The position numbers and the translations under genes were made by a program. A model generated the notes under the pieces. That model saw only the letters and a list, made by a program, of their open reading frames with translations. It was not told where the DNA came from and searched no databases. From contig JALFWW010000019.1 in NCBI GenBank assembly GCA_022786605.1, forward strand, positions 1 to 64,000: a stretch of 64,000 nt of DNA, written 5' to 3'. The stretch comes from Clostridia bacterium. GTDB taxonomy: Bacteria > Bacillota > Clostridia > Lachnospirales > Anaerotignaceae. Positions 8,640-17,353 of this stretch are shown here, one piece after another. Numbering within the stretch: position 1 is the stretch's first letter; the number at the start of each line of letters is the position of its first letter.

Positions 8640-9128
8640 TTACAGCAGCCCTTGCACCTGTTCTGTCAGAGCTGTCAGATCGTCTTTATTGGGATGCGCC
8701 AATGCTTTCTGGAAATTTTCCAGCATCATATCCCGTTTTGGAGAAGGTTCCATAGCCGCGTAGCGTTCCCGCACCACATCAGGCATTTTTCCCTGACACA
8801 TGAATGTACCAACAATTTCACAGGATGCAGACACATTTGCCCTCACCCGTTCCAGAATCTGAGCAAAATACGCTTCACTGCCGCCGAAACCTGCGGTACC
8901 GAAAAGAAATATCTTTTTGTTTTCCAGCGTCTGCAAATATTCTCCCATCTGGCTGTCACAAGTGCCTTTATCTGTCCAGAATCCCGCAAAGATCATATCC
9001 GCGGAGTTTGCGGCAGCATGTGGCGCGCCGCAGTAAACGCAATCCAACGCTGGCAGTGTCTGGCGAATGGCTTCTGCCAGTTTTCCTGTATTTCCTGTTC
9101 TGCTGCTGTAACAAATGGCATATTTCAT
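8640..9128 (-). CDS. bilS: Flavodoxin-like protein, BilS-like
   Basis: The 162-aa protein begins YAICYSSRTGNTGKLAEAI, the phosphate-binding loop of a short-chain flavodoxin, and carries a second FMN-loop-like FGTAGFGGSEAYF segment. It should bind FMN and shuttle electrons in the cytoplasm. ATG 9128 (MKYAI) has a GAAAGGCGGG SD and lies one base after the bilR stop, so translation is coupled. The MarR, Old-Yellow-Enzyme, flavodoxin order matches the gut bilirubin-reductase operon bilQ-bilR-bilS as I recall it; there BilS is an accessory to BilR. The family assignment is firm. The bil name depends on operon context. Confidence 0.7.
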   Translation of the reverse strand: MKYAICYSSRTGNTGKLAEAIRQTLPALDCVYCGAPHAAANSADMIFAGFWTDKGTCDSQMGEYLQTLENKKIFLFGTAGFGGSEAYFAQILERVRANVSASCEIVGTFMCQGKMPDVVRERYAAMEPSPKRDMMLENFQKALAHPNKDDLTALTEQVQGLL

Positions 9129-9129
9129 A

Positions 9130-10239
9130 TCATTTCCCGCCTTTCTCATAAATACAATGGGTGCCTTCATGGCGCATCATGCCGCCCAGACAATCTTTGT
9201 TGCAGCGGACACACCGTCTGATTTCTTTTTCTCGTCCTGTCAAAACTTTTTCCGGCCACTGAGGGTCTGCTAAGAGCTGACGGCTCATGGCGGCAAAATC
9301 GATCCTTCCTGTTTTCAGCTGTTCTTCTACAAAAGCCGGGCTGACAAGTCCACCCACGCCGCAGACAGGCAAGCTGGTATATTGTTTTACTGTATCACAG
9401 AACCGCAGGAAACATCCTTCTTCATGGAAATCAGGATGGTTTGCGGGAGGAATGGTATCAGACAACGCCGCATGGTTTGCCAGTGATACATGGAAACTGT
9501 CTGCCCCCGCTTTCTCCAGCATAGGTACCACCACCGCCAGTTCGTCTTCCGTAAATCCTGCTTTGCCGTATCTGGGCTGTTCCATGCGCACAGCCAATTT
9601 CACATCCATAGGCACATCCGGCACTGCCTTCCGCACCGCTTCCACAGCTTCCAGCAGGAATCTTGCTCTGTTTTCCAGAGAACCGCCATAGCTGTCTGTC
9701 CGCTGGTTGAACAGGGGAGAGGCAAAACTGCCGCACATCCTGTCCCCATGAACCTGCATCACATCAAAGCCAGCCTTTTTCGCCAGCACAGCCGCATCTC
9801 CAAAAGCACTGGTAATGCTGCGCACCTTTTCCACAGGCATATTAGTAACATATGGACCCACAAGGTCATTGATCATCTGCCGCAGATCATCCTGAGAGAG
9901 TTTCCCCTCTTTCACCTGTGGCGCGTACTGCCGCAGCGCTCCAAAATCTGTATCGTCCTGATGGAGCTGAGCACAGATTTTACAGCCGTATTTATGGGCT
10001 GTTTCCGCCAATTTTGCGTAAAAAGCAAAGCCGCTTTCTGTATAAAGACTGTTGCCAAAGGGCATGGACAGCACTGGTACATCGCCAATGATGATCATGC
10101 CGCAGCCCCCAGCGGCAATCTTTTCCATTCGCTCCAAATAAGCATCATTGGGTACCCCCAATGTGGTAGGGGCAAAAACGATGGGGTTTTTCAAAGTCAC
10201 ATTTCCCAATTTCACAGGGCTTCCAATGGTTTCATACAT
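9130..10239 (-). CDS. bilR: Old-Yellow-Enzyme-type reductase, bilirubin reductase BilR-like
   Basis: The 369-aa protein is an FMN-binding TIM barrel of the 2,4-dienoyl-CoA reductase branch. It starts with the usual GNVTLKNPIVFAPTT strand and carries NQRTDSYGGSLENRARFLLE around residues 178-197. A C-x2-C-x3-C-x11-C cluster at 343, 346, 350 and 362 should hold a 4Fe-4S centre. It stops there, so it lacks the FAD/NAD(P)H domain of full-length dienoyl-CoA reductases and needs an external electron donor, presumably the flavodoxin. Instead of the usual HGAHGYL active-site loop it has HGDRM at 164-168; from memory, an Asp166-Arg167 pair is highlighted in published gut bilirubin reductase. The likely reaction is bilirubin to urobilinogen; other enoate substrates are not excluded. 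Confidence 0.72.
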   Translation of the reverse strand: MYETIGSPVKLGNVTLKNPIVFAPTTLGVPNDAYLERMEKIAAGGCGMIIIGDVPVLSMPFGNSLYTESGFAFYAKLAETAHKYGCKICAQLHQDDTDFGALRQYAPQVKEGKLSQDDLRQMINDLVGPYVTNMPVEKVRSITSAFGDAAVLAKKAGFDVMQVHGDRMCGSFASPLFNQRTDSYGGSLENRARFLLEAVEAVRKAVPDVPMDVKLAVRMEQPRYGKAGFTEDELAVVVPMLEKAGADSFHVSLANHAALSDTIPPANHPDFHEEGCFLRFCDTVKQYTSLPVCGVGGLVSPAFVEEQLKTGRIDFAAMSRQLLADPQWPEKVLTGREKEIRRCVRCNKDCLGGMMRHEGTHCIYEKGGK

Positions 10240-10660
10240 GACGCATCTTTCTCCTTTCGGCAGCGATTTTTTTCATGGTGCCCATCAGTTCCGCCTTCTG
10301 GGACGGTGTCAAATCTTTCAGAACTTCTTCGTCCCACTGGGCAAACAGGTCATAGCTGGCACGGAATGCTTTTTCTCCTTCTTCTGTGAGCGTCACCATT
10401 CTGGCGCGGCGGTCAGCGGGATTTTTTTCCTGTACCAGAAAGCCTTTTTCCTCCAGTTTTGCCAGTGTTCTGGCGCAATAGCCTGTATCCATGTGAAGGG
10501 CTTCCGTCAGCTCTTTGGGAGAACATTGCGGGTGCTTTCCCGTATACAGAATAAAAAACAGCAGTCCCTGTGTCAGACCCATTTCCTGCAGTTTTTCGTT
10601 GCAGAATTCCGTGAAATCTTTCCGCAGAGAAGTCATAAGATATGCAAACGTATCAAACAT
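10232..10660 (-). CDS. bilQ: MarR-family regulator, BilQ-like
   Basis: The 142-aa MarR protein has a winged helix at residues 35-100 (SPKELTEALHMDTGYCARTLAKLEEKGFL, then the wing NPADRRARMVTLTEEG). It is first in the operon and overlaps bilR by eight bases; the bilR SD AAAGGAG is inside its 3' end. Two copies of an ACTTGAC-TTT-GTCAAGT palindrome overlap its promoter, so autoregulation with release by a ligand such as the bilR substrate is likely. The ligand is inference. Confidence 0.78.
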   Translation of the reverse strand: MFDTFAYLMTSLRKDFTEFCNEKLQEMGLTQGLLFFILYTGKHPQCSPKELTEALHMDTGYCARTLAKLEEKGFLVQEKNPADRRARMVTLTEEGEKAFRASYDLFAQWDEEVLKDLTPSQKAELMGTMKKIAAERRKMRHV

Positions 10661-10679
10661 AACAACACTCCTTTTATTT

Positions 10680-10724
10680 ACTTGACTTTGTCAAGTATAT
10701 ATTATTTATCTGACTTTGTCAAGT
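10680..10724 (-). promoter_or_regulatory. bil operon promoter with two MarR-type operators
   Basis: On the minus strand TTGACA (10717-10722) and TATACT (10694-10699) are 17 bases apart. ACTTGACTTTGTCAAGT at 10680-10696 is a perfect palindrome covering the -10 box and downstream DNA. A second copy with two left-arm mismatches at 10708-10724 covers the -35 box. Their centres are 28 bp apart, nearly three helical turns. Confidence 0.75.
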
Positions 10725-10755
10725 ATTTTGCTATAAAAAAGGTTACTCCCATTTA

Positions 10756-10872
10756 GGGGCATCTTCATAAGAAAACAAAGAAAGCTAAAATCCTTATGAT
10801 GACAAAGGATTTTAGCTTTCTTATTTTATAAAAATTTTATTTGTTATGTTTTCTTAAGGGGAAGTTGCTTTT
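10756..10872 (-). repeat. Dispersed inverted-repeat element, copy C (short form)
   Basis: The inner 18-bp stem 10778-10795/10805-10822 is perfect. The right end GTTTTCTTAAGGGGAAGTTGCTTTT matches the far end of copy A but lacks that copy's extra module. It lies between the 3' end of the secreted stalk-protein gene and the bil promoter. Confidence 0.82.
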
Positions 10873-10895
10873 CAGGAGTTTCACTTTGTCGATTC

Positions 10896-11759
10896 TCAAA
10901 AATAATATCCGCTGCCAAAAAGTTCCGGATCTCCTTCTTGGATCTTCCAGATTCCCTCCATATAAGAACCATGACCAGCATCCCCAAAGCCGGATTTCCA
11001 GTACATCTCTCCGGTACTTTTTTCCACCAGAATATAAGGCAGATATTCCATGCCTTCAAACAGGTAATATCCAGCCATAACCTCCTCTGACAAATGCAGA
11101 GAATCAATGTCTGCCGCAATTTTTCTGGTGATTTCCGGGTTCACGGGCGTATCCACATGGATGTAGCCCTGTTCTTCCTGAGCTTTCAGACAGGATATGA
11201 GGATATTCTTCGCCTTTTCCAGCGCTTCTTCCTCCGTCAGCACTGTTTCCCTGAAATCCACACTAATCAAAGGATTATCCAAAGGCATGACACCTTTTCG
11301 CATATATGTCACTTCCGCTCCCAGTGCCTCAGAAACATCCCTCAAGGGCAGCATTTTACTGGTATCCAATGTACTGTCCTTACTGCTGACAGTCAGCTTC
11401 TGATTGCCTCTGACCAGCAAAAGACCGTTACCTTCTTCCCGCAGTTCAAAGCCCATATCGTTGATGAGCACCCACAAGGGAACATAAGCTGTATCCTTTG
11501 CAATTAACACAGGGGCATCCACATATTTTCCATCACACAGGAGGAAAACATGTTTCTCCCCTTCTTTCAGATCAAAAAGTGGCTCTTCCTCCACAGTGAA
11601 ACCATATTTCCAGTCCCCGGATTCATAATCTTCATCCGTATTGTTTATGGTGCATCTATATTCCGGCGGGGTCATCTCTTCCTGTTCCGCCCCAAAAACA
11701 GGAGTCTGCCAAAGCATGATACAGGGCAATAACGCCGCAAAGCATCTTTTCTTTTTCAT
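10896..11759 (-). CDS. Secreted protein with copper-amine-oxidase-N-like stalk domain
   Basis: The 287-aa protein has a signal peptide (MKKKRCFAALLPCIMLWQTP, cleavage near FGA-EQ). Residues about 75-155 look like a Cu_amine_oxidN1 or stalk domain (DTAYVPLWVLINDMGFELRE ... KMLPLRDVSEALGAEVTY), a module common in exported Clostridial proteins and not an oxidase. The C-terminal part ends in a FGDAGHGSYMEGIWKIQEG segment of unknown fold. ATG 11759 has AAAGGAGG seven bases upstream. It appears monocistronic, flanked by repeat copies C and D. Function unknown; extracellular or wall-associated. Confidence 0.6.
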   Translation of the reverse strand: MKKKRCFAALLPCIMLWQTPVFGAEQEEMTPPEYRCTINNTDEDYESGDWKYGFTVEEEPLFDLKEGEKHVFLLCDGKYVDAPVLIAKDTAYVPLWVLINDMGFELREEGNGLLLVRGNQKLTVSSKDSTLDTSKMLPLRDVSEALGAEVTYMRKGVMPLDNPLISVDFRETVLTEEEALEKAKNILISCLKAQEEQGYIHVDTPVNPEITRKIAADIDSLHLSEEVMAGYYLFEGMEYLPYILVEKSTGEMYWKSGFGDAGHGSYMEGIWKIQEGDPELFGSGYYF

Positions 11760-11913
11760 GGGGCATCCTCCTTTCCTTGTATTTTCGCACAATATCCTAG
11801 TATCATTTTCTCTTTTTCAGGCGAAAAAAACAAGGCGAATCCCATGAAATATATTGACATTTCTTTTAACTTTTTATTACAAAAGTTCATAAATAGAAAA
11901 AATCTGCGCAAAA

Positions 11914-12034
11914 AAGCAAAATTCCCCTAAAAAACATATCAAATAAAAACTTATAAAAATAAGCAAGCTGGAATCCTCCTCTGTATCATAAGGATTTCAG
12001 CTTGCTTTGTTTTCTTATGAAAATGCCCTTAAAG
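11914..12034 (+). repeat. Dispersed inverted-repeat element, copy D
   Basis: The inner stem 11961-11977/11991-12007 pairs with one G-T. The left part (11914-11960) aligns with the reverse complement of copy C, and the right end GTTTTCTTATGAAAATGCCCTTAAAG matches copies A and F. It begins 32 bases beyond the metK stop and may serve as the metK terminator. Confidence 0.8.
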
Positions 12035-12065
12035 AAGGCTCTTGTTCTTTACATATTTTTCAAAA

Positions 12066-13238
12066 TCAGATCTGGAATACGTCTGTTTTGTCTGTCTTTT
12101 CCCAAGGCAGATCCAGGTCTGTTCTGCCGAAGTGACCATAAGCCGCAACCTGTTTGTAGATAGGTCTGAGCAGGTCGAAGTTTTTGATGATAGCAGCGGG
12201 ACGAAGGTCGAAGTTGCGCTGTACCAGTTCTGTGATCTTGTCATCGGAGATTTTGCCTGTACCGAATGTATTTACCAGAATGGAAACGGGTTTCGCAACG
12301 CCGATAGCGTAAGCCAGCTGTACTTCACATTTCTTTGCAATGCCGCTTGCAACGATGTTCTTTGCAACGTATCTTGCTGCGTAGCATGCGGAACGGTCTA
12401 CCTTTGTGGGGTCTTTGCCGCTGAATGCGCCGCCGCCATGAGCAGCGTAACCGCCGTAGGTGTCAACGATGATCTTTCTGCCTGTCAGACCGCTGTCGCC
12501 CTGAGGACCGCCGATGACGAATCTGCCTGTAGGGTTGATGTAGTATTTTGTGTTTTCATCCAGCAGGTCTGCGTCGATGACTTTCTTCACAACGTGTTCG
12601 ATGATGTCCCCACGAATCTGTTCCTGTGTCGCTTCGGGGTCGTGCTGTGTGGAAACAACAACGGTGTCAACACGAACGGGTTTATCATCAACATATTCTA
12701 CGGTCACCTGTGCTTTGCCGTCGGGACGCAGGTAAGACAGTGTGCCGTTTTTACGCACTTCTGCCAGTCTTTTGGTCAGTCTGTGGCTCAGAGAGATAGG
12801 CAGGGGCATCAGTTCTTCTGTTTCGTCACAAGCGAAACCGAACATCATACCCTGGTCGCCGGCGCCTGTGTCAAATTCGCTGTCGTCTTCGCCGGTTTTG
12901 TTTTCCAGAGCTTTGTCTACACCCAGCGCGATGTCAGGGGACTGACCATGGATGGATGTGATCACAGAGCATGTTTCGCAGTCGAAACCATATTTCGCGC
13001 GGTCATAACCGATCTGACGCAGGGTATCGCGAACGATACCTTCTACATCAACATAAGCGCTTGTAGTGATTTCACCCATTACGAAAATGATACCTGTTGT
13101 GGTGCATGTTTCGCAGGCAACTCTTGCCTTCGGGTCTTTTGCCAGGATTGTGTCCAGAATGGCGTCGGAGATCTGGTCACAGATCTTGTCGGGATGTCCT
13201 TCTGTTACGGACTCAGATGTGAATAATCTTCTGCTCAT
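12066..13238 (-). CDS. metK: S-adenosylmethionine synthetase
   Basis: The 390-aa cytosolic enzyme makes SAM from methionine and ATP. It starts [18 protein letters not shown], carries the GAGDQG motif, and the [27 protein letters not shown] block that contributes to the active site. ATG 13238 follows GGAGGAAATT; the longer upstream start has no SD. A SAM-I riboswitch precedes it on the same strand, so high SAM should stop transcription. It is a single-gene unit ending at repeat copy D. Confidence 0.97.
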   Translation of the reverse strand: MSRRLFTSESVTEGHPDKICDQISDAILDTILAKDPKARVACETCTTTGIIFVMGEITTSAYVDVEGIVRDTLRQIGYDRAKYGFDCETCSVITSIHGQSPDIALGVDKALENKTGEDDSEFDTGAGDQGMMFGFACDETEELMPLPISLSHRLTKRLAEVRKNGTLSYLRPDGKAQVTVEYVDDKPVRVDTVVVSTQHDPEATQEQIRGDIIEHVVKKVIDADLLDENTKYYINPTGRFVIGGPQGDSGLTGRKIIVDTYGGYAAHGGGAFSGKDPTKVDRSACYAARYVAKNIVASGIAKKCEVQLAYAIGVAKPVSILVNTFGTGKISDDKITELVQRNFDLRPAAIIKNFDLLRPIYKQVAAYGHFGRTDLDLPWEKTDKTDVFQI

Positions 13239-13306
13239 AATTTCCTCCAGTTTGTTTTTTTGTATTATCAAGTTTCAGTCGTTCTTTGGGACGCTGTAAA
13301 AGGCAT

Positions 13307-13435
13307 AAAAAAAAAGCCGCAGGGCTTTCTCATTCGTACTCATCTTCCGCAAAATATGCGGGGGAATTGGCACCGATGCGTTTCCGCCGGTTGCCGGGTG
13401 TCACAGGGCCCTGTCCCTCAACCACTCTTGATAAG
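13307..13435 (-). ncRNA. SAM-I (S-box) riboswitch with terminator upstream of metK
   Basis: Read on the minus strand it has CTTATCAAGAGTGGTTGAGG, then the core GTGACACCCGGCAACC, GGTGCCAATTC and GAAGATGAG, the conserved blocks of an S-box. The 5' CTTATC pairs with the 3' GATGAG as P1. An AAAGCC/GGCTTT hairpin with nine T (13307-13331) gives the terminator. Binding of SAM should favour termination before metK. Confidence 0.95.
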
Positions 13436-13585
13436 TTTCCTTATTGACTTCTGTGGTATTGTAGCAGGTTCCGCCCTGTCTGTCAACGTCTGGACACAAA
13501 AATCCCAGTAAGATTCTAAACTTTCCCGATATTGTATAACTTTTTCCGAAATTCCGCGTCCTTTCCATGCAAAACGCCCATAGGA

Positions 13586-14086
13586 TTATCCTAGATATGA
13601 CTCCATGGCATCCCGCCAAGCCGCCTCCAAACGGCTCAAAGACCATGCCGCGTTGGCTGGACTGGTGGAAGGCAGTTTCACGGCAGAAATGCCTGTCTTT
13701 GGAAAAAGATATTTCCGGTAGAGTTTTTCTGCCGTTGCGCCGTTGGCAAAAATGGGGATGTTCCCCGTTTTCTCCAGAATGGGCGTCAAATCCACAGGCA
13801 CCACATCTTTGATGGAGCTATCACTGCTGCCCACAATGGTGCATTTCTCCACCACATCATAAAGGGCAATGCCGTGGCGCAGGAGCATTTCTGTTTTTTC
13901 TTCCTTTGTCACAGGAGTTTCCTCGCCGCAAAGGATAGCAATGAGCTTCCAGAAACGATTTTGGGGATGACCATAATAAAAGTCGTTTTCTCTGGATTTC
14001 ACAGAAGGCACTGTGCCCAGAATGAGCAAACGGCTGTTTTTGTCGAAAATCGGCGGAAAAGTATGCTGTACGGTGATGGGTTCCAT
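13586..14086 (-). CDS. DNA-deoxyinosine glycosylase (uracil-DNA glycosylase superfamily)
   Basis: The 166-aa protein has the UDG-superfamily layout: LLILGTVPSVKSRENDFYYGHPQNRFWK near the N-terminus (the motif GTVPS replaces GxxPG of Mug/TDG) and a C-terminal LPSTSPANA motif. This is the pattern of family-6 type hypoxanthine/deoxyinosine DNA glycosylases, which excise deaminated adenine and start base excision repair. ATG 14086 has AAAGGAGG eight bases upstream. It is divergent from no gene and stands alone downstream of the CoA-disulfide-reductase gene on the same strand. Confidence 0.82.
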   Translation of the reverse strand: MEPITVQHTFPPIFDKNSRLLILGTVPSVKSRENDFYYGHPQNRFWKLIAILCGEETPVTKEEKTEMLLRHGIALYDVVEKCTIVGSSDSSIKDVVPVDLTPILEKTGNIPIFANGATAEKLYRKYLFPKTGISAVKLPSTSPANAAWSLSRLEAAWRDAMESYLG

Positions 14087-14197
14087 GGAAAAATCCTCCT
14101 TTACTGGTTTTGCTTTATGATACGGCTTTTCCCAATAAAAGGCAAGAAAATATTCTTTTTTTCATTACCATAGATTATCACGAAATAAAAGCAAAAC

Positions 14198-14231
14198 GGG
14201 AAATTTCATGGTTTCCCATATGAAACTTCCC
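14198..14231 (-). terminator. Hairpin terminator after the CoA-disulfide reductase gene
   Basis: GGGAAATTTCAT (14198-14209) pairs with ATGAAACTTCCC (14220-14231), with one mismatch. On the minus strand it runs into GTTTTG, fitting the end of the gene at 14291-15928. Confidence 0.65.
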
Positions 14232-14290
14232 ATTTTCCTTCTCTTTGCGGTTACAGAAAAGTTTGCGATATGTTTTTTTCTGTCCAAATA

Positions 14291-15928
14291 TCATTTCCCT
14301 TTCACAGGAGGTTCATTGAGCCACAAAGCGCCTTCCAGCACCTTTGTATGGGTATAACCAAAATGTTTCAATCTCTGCTGGAGGAGATAACTGCGTTTGC
14401 CCTTTGTGCAGATGATCAGGATATTTTCGTCTTTGTCCACACCTTCCAAGGGATCACTGACTTTTGCCACATCCACAAAGTGGGCGTCTGGCAGCGCCTG
14501 CACCTGCGATACGTCGATGATATACCAGCCTGCGCCTTTGTTTTCCATATATTCCGCAGGAGTCATGGATTCCAGATCACCACTCATTTTATTCAGCAGA
14601 ATATTCACTGCCGCTGCAAAAGGATGGATGGCTGTGGAGAACGGAGGCGCATAAGCCAAGTCCATATTTTCCAGCTGATCCAGTGTTGCGCCCAATGTGA
14701 TGGCTGTGACACCGATGTCCACCATTTTATCTACGGCGCCGGGTCCTAAAACCTGAATGCCCAGCAGTTTCTTTGTCTTTTTATCGGCAATGAGTTTTGT
14801 GATGAAGTTATCCGCACCGGGATAGTAATGGGCTTTGTCGTCATTGACTGCCACAACGGTTTCCACATCATAGCCTGCCGCTTTTGCTGCCCCTTCATTG
14901 AGCCCTGTTCTGGCTGCGTTGAGTCCGGGCAGTTTCACAACAGCTGTACCCAATACACCGCCAAATTCTTTTTCTCTGCCAGCCAGCACTTCAGCCAGCA
15001 CACGACCTTCCATGTTTGCCGCGGAACCCATAGGCGCCCATGCACTTTCACCTGTCAAACGGTTGGATACCACTGCGCAGTCCCCAGCGGCGTAAACATC
15101 CGGCAGATTTGTGCGCAGGGATTTGTCTACGAGAATGGCTCCATTTTTGGCAAATTCCAGACCGGTTTCTTTCAAAAATGCTGTATTGGGACGGATACCC
15201 AGAGAAAGCACCACCACATCCGCAGGGATATGCCCTTTGTCTGTCTGTACGCCTTCGGCTTTTTCACTGCCTATGATGCCTTCCATTTTTGTGGACGCGG
15301 AAACATGGATACCCACTTTTTCCAGATGTCTTGCGGCATAAGCAGCCAGTTCCGGATCAAAACCGGGCATCACCTGAGGCGCCATATCCATAACAGTCAC
15401 ATCCAAGCCCTGTTCCAGCAGGTTTTCCGCCACTTCCAGACCGATGAAGCCGCCGCCGGCAACAACAGCTGTTTTCGCACCGCTGGCTTTCACATAATTC
15501 TTCAGACCTTCCGCGTCATCGGGCGTACGCATGGTGAATACGCCTTTCAGATTGACCCCCTGCAAAGGCGGAACGATGGAGGAAGCCCCTGTGGAAATGA
15601 CACACGCGTCATAAGGATAGACTTCTTCTTCGCCTGTTGCCAGATTTTTCGCTGTCACGGTCTTTCCTGCCGCGTCCAGTTTCACCGCTTCTCTGCCTGT
15701 CAGCACCTTTGCCCCTGTGAGAGCCGCGAATTTTTCCGGTGTGTTGACAATGATCTTTTCCCGTTCTGTGATGACATCCCCTACATAATAAGGCAGACCA
15801 CATCCAGCGTAAGAAATATCCGCATCTTTGGTGAGGATCAGCACTTCCGCGTCAAAGCGCAGTCGTTTCAGTTTCGCCGCTACCTTTGTACCTGCTGCCA
15901 CACCGCCTAAAATCAAAACACGCATCAT
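14291..15928 (-). CDS. CoA-disulfide reductase with C-terminal rhodanese domain
   Basis: The 545-aa flavoprotein has an N-terminal FAD-binding VLILGGVAAGTKVAAKL, the single redox cysteine of the CoADR family at about residue 43 (SYAGCGLPYYVG), an NADPH-binding VVAGGGFIGLEVAENL, and a dimerisation domain. The last 100 residues are a rhodanese domain with active-site loop CTKGKRS. CoADR-rhodanese fusions reduce CoA disulfides, persulfides or polysulfides in thiol and sulfur homeostasis. GGAGG lies eight bases before the ATGATG pair at 15928/15925. It is monocistronic and ends at a hairpin. Confidence 0.9.
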   Translation of the reverse strand: MMRVLILGGVAAGTKVAAKLKRLRFDAEVLILTKDADISYAGCGLPYYVGDVITEREKIIVNTPEKFAALTGAKVLTGREAVKLDAAGKTVTAKNLATGEEEVYPYDACVISTGASSIVPPLQGVNLKGVFTMRTPDDAEGLKNYVKASGAKTAVVAGGGFIGLEVAENLLEQGLDVTVMDMAPQVMPGFDPELAAYAARHLEKVGIHVSASTKMEGIIGSEKAEGVQTDKGHIPADVVVLSLGIRPNTAFLKETGLEFAKNGAILVDKSLRTNLPDVYAAGDCAVVSNRLTGESAWAPMGSAANMEGRVLAEVLAGREKEFGGVLGTAVVKLPGLNAARTGLNEGAAKAAGYDVETVVAVNDDKAHYYPGADNFITKLIADKKTKKLLGIQVLGPGAVDKMVDIGVTAITLGATLDQLENMDLAYAPPFSTAIHPFAAAVNILLNKMSGDLESMTPAEYMENKGAGWYIIDVSQVQALPDAHFVDVAKVSDPLEGVDKDENILIICTKGKRSYLLQQRLKHFGYTHTKVLEGALWLNEPPVKGK

Positions 15929-16102
15929 AATCCATTCCTCCAATCCCATTTGTCTGTCGTTTTCTTGGATTCAGTATAGTCCAATTCCCACCATCCTTTC
16001 CGTAACTAAGTCACAGGAAACAAGCGCAAATCTCCGTCCTCATGGCATGAAATATGCGTAAAATGATTTTTGCTGCGCTGAAAATTATATTTTTTCTTTC
16101 GC

Positions 16103-16129
16103 AAAAGCCCTTGATTTACGGGCTTTTTT
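16103..16129. terminator. Terminator-like hairpin in a divergent intergenic region
   Basis: AAAAGCCC (16103-16110) pairs with GGGCTTTT (16120-16127), followed by T. It lies between two divergent genes, where no transcript should end, so it may be an attenuator in the leader of the gene at 16285 or mark a short RNA. The rest of 15950-16284 is AT-rich and shows no convincing gene. Confidence 0.45.
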
Positions 16130-16284
16130 CGTATTGTTCGCCCAATTTTTTCGATTTTTCAAAAAAATTTTCAAAAACTTTGGAACTTTTCAAAAAAAGC
16201 CTCCGTCTGAATAAGCGTAACAAACAAAAAACAGAAATCACACAAAATGAAACATAAATTTTTTGATCACAGGAGGAATTGATT

Positions 16285-17220
16285 ATGAAAAAGAATTTGA
16301 ACAAAGTATTGGCACTGACACTGGCATTCACAGTTGTAGGCAGCACTGCCGCTTACGCGGAAGTGATGAAAGGCGAAACAACCGCAACACCCGTTCCCAT
16401 CAGCGCGGAAACAAATGATCAGGCAGAAGCATCCGCTTATGTGAAAAACACAGGCAAGATCACAGAAGTAGGCGATACACAGGACGGCAACAAAGTATTC
16501 ACCATGGACAACGAAAACGGCGGTCTGCGTTTTGTCGTATCCCCCACAACAACCATCGTTGACAGAGAAACAGGCAGCGTGATCACCGCTGACAAACTGA
16601 CAGAAGGCATGGAAGTTGCTGTCATCTATGGCGCAAACGCTCCCATGGGCATGAGCCTGCCTCCTTACATGGGTCAGGTAACCGCAGTGGTTGCAAACGC
16701 TGACAAAGGCTTTGTATCTGTTGGTCTGTTCAATGACGAACTGGTAAACGAAAAAGACCTGCTGAAACTGAACATTTCTGAAGATACTACAATCCTGACC
16801 ACACTGGGCACAAAGAGCATCCTGAGCGCTGACGATGTAAAAGGCAAAAACGCTGTTGTATTCTACGATGTGACAACAAGAAGCATCCCCGCACAGACAA
16901 CACCTTCCTTCGTACTGCTGCTGGAAGAAAAAGAAGCTGTGACAGAAGAGAAAGAAGACGCTGCTGTTGACACAAAATCCGTAGAAGCGCCTGAAATGGT
17001 AGCACTGCGTGACGCTGCGGAAGCAAAAGGCTACAGCGTAAAATGGCAGGGCAAAACCGCTCCCGTTGTACTGGAAAAAGACGGCATGACCGCACAGATC
17101 ACACTGGGCAGCACAACTTATGTAGTAGAAGGCGACATGGCAATGACATCTGCCGCTGCTGCTGAACTGACAGACGGCGTACTGTATGTATCCGCTGACG
17201 TTGTAGAAAACCTGAAATAA
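16285..17220 (+). CDS. Secreted protein of unknown function with a stalk-like C-terminal domain
   Basis: The 311-aa protein has a clear signal peptide (MKKNLNKVLALTLAFTVVGS, cleavage at AYA-EV). A middle beta-rich region of about 170 residues is followed by an acidic linker (EEKEAVTEEKEDAAVDTKSV). The C-terminal 85 residues (MVALRDAAEAKGYSVKWQG ... LTDGVLYVSADVV) look like a copper-amine-oxidase-N-type module. SD AGGAGG sits eight bases before ATG 16285. Codon use is strongly biased, which suggests high expression. It is terminated by a strong hairpin. No enzymatic motif is visible; a wall or matrix role is only a guess. Confidence 0.65.
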   Translation: MKKNLNKVLALTLAFTVVGSTAAYAEVMKGETTATPVPISAETNDQAEASAYVKNTGKITEVGDTQDGNKVFTMDNENGGLRFVVSPTTTIVDRETGSVITADKLTEGMEVAVIYGANAPMGMSLPPYMGQVTAVVANADKGFVSVGLFNDELVNEKDLLKLNISEDTTILTTLGTKSILSADDVKGKNAVVFYDVTTRSIPAQTTPSFVLLLEEKEAVTEEKEDAAVDTKSVEAPEMVALRDAAEAKGYSVKWQGKTAPVVLEKDGMTAQITLGSTTYVVEGDMAMTSAAAAELTDGVLYVSADVVENLK

Positions 17221-17248
17221 TGACCCCTCCTCCCATTGGGAGATGCAA

Positions 17249-17285
17249 GAAGCCGTACTTCCTTCGGGAAGTGCGGCTTCTTTTT
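17249..17285 (+). terminator. Strong rho-independent terminator
   Basis: A 14-bp stem GAAGCCGTACTTCC/GGAAGTGCGGCTTC with a TTCG tetraloop and a T tract, 28 bases after the secreted-protein stop codon. Confidence 0.9.
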
Positions 17286-17353
17286 CCGTCATAGACATTT
17301 ATTTCGAAAAATAACGAAAAACTTTAATAAAATCGCAAAACTATCCAAACAAA

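Noticed and set aside
12042-13226. 394-codon plus-strand ORF opposite metK
   Set aside because: It is the antisense shadow of metK, rich in Cys and Phe, with no SD or family resemblance; metK has a riboswitch and a clear SD.
16054-16257. 67-codon AT-rich plus-strand ORF
   Set aside because: It contains a terminator-like hairpin near its start, has no SD and consists of Phe/Lys-rich low-complexity sequence.
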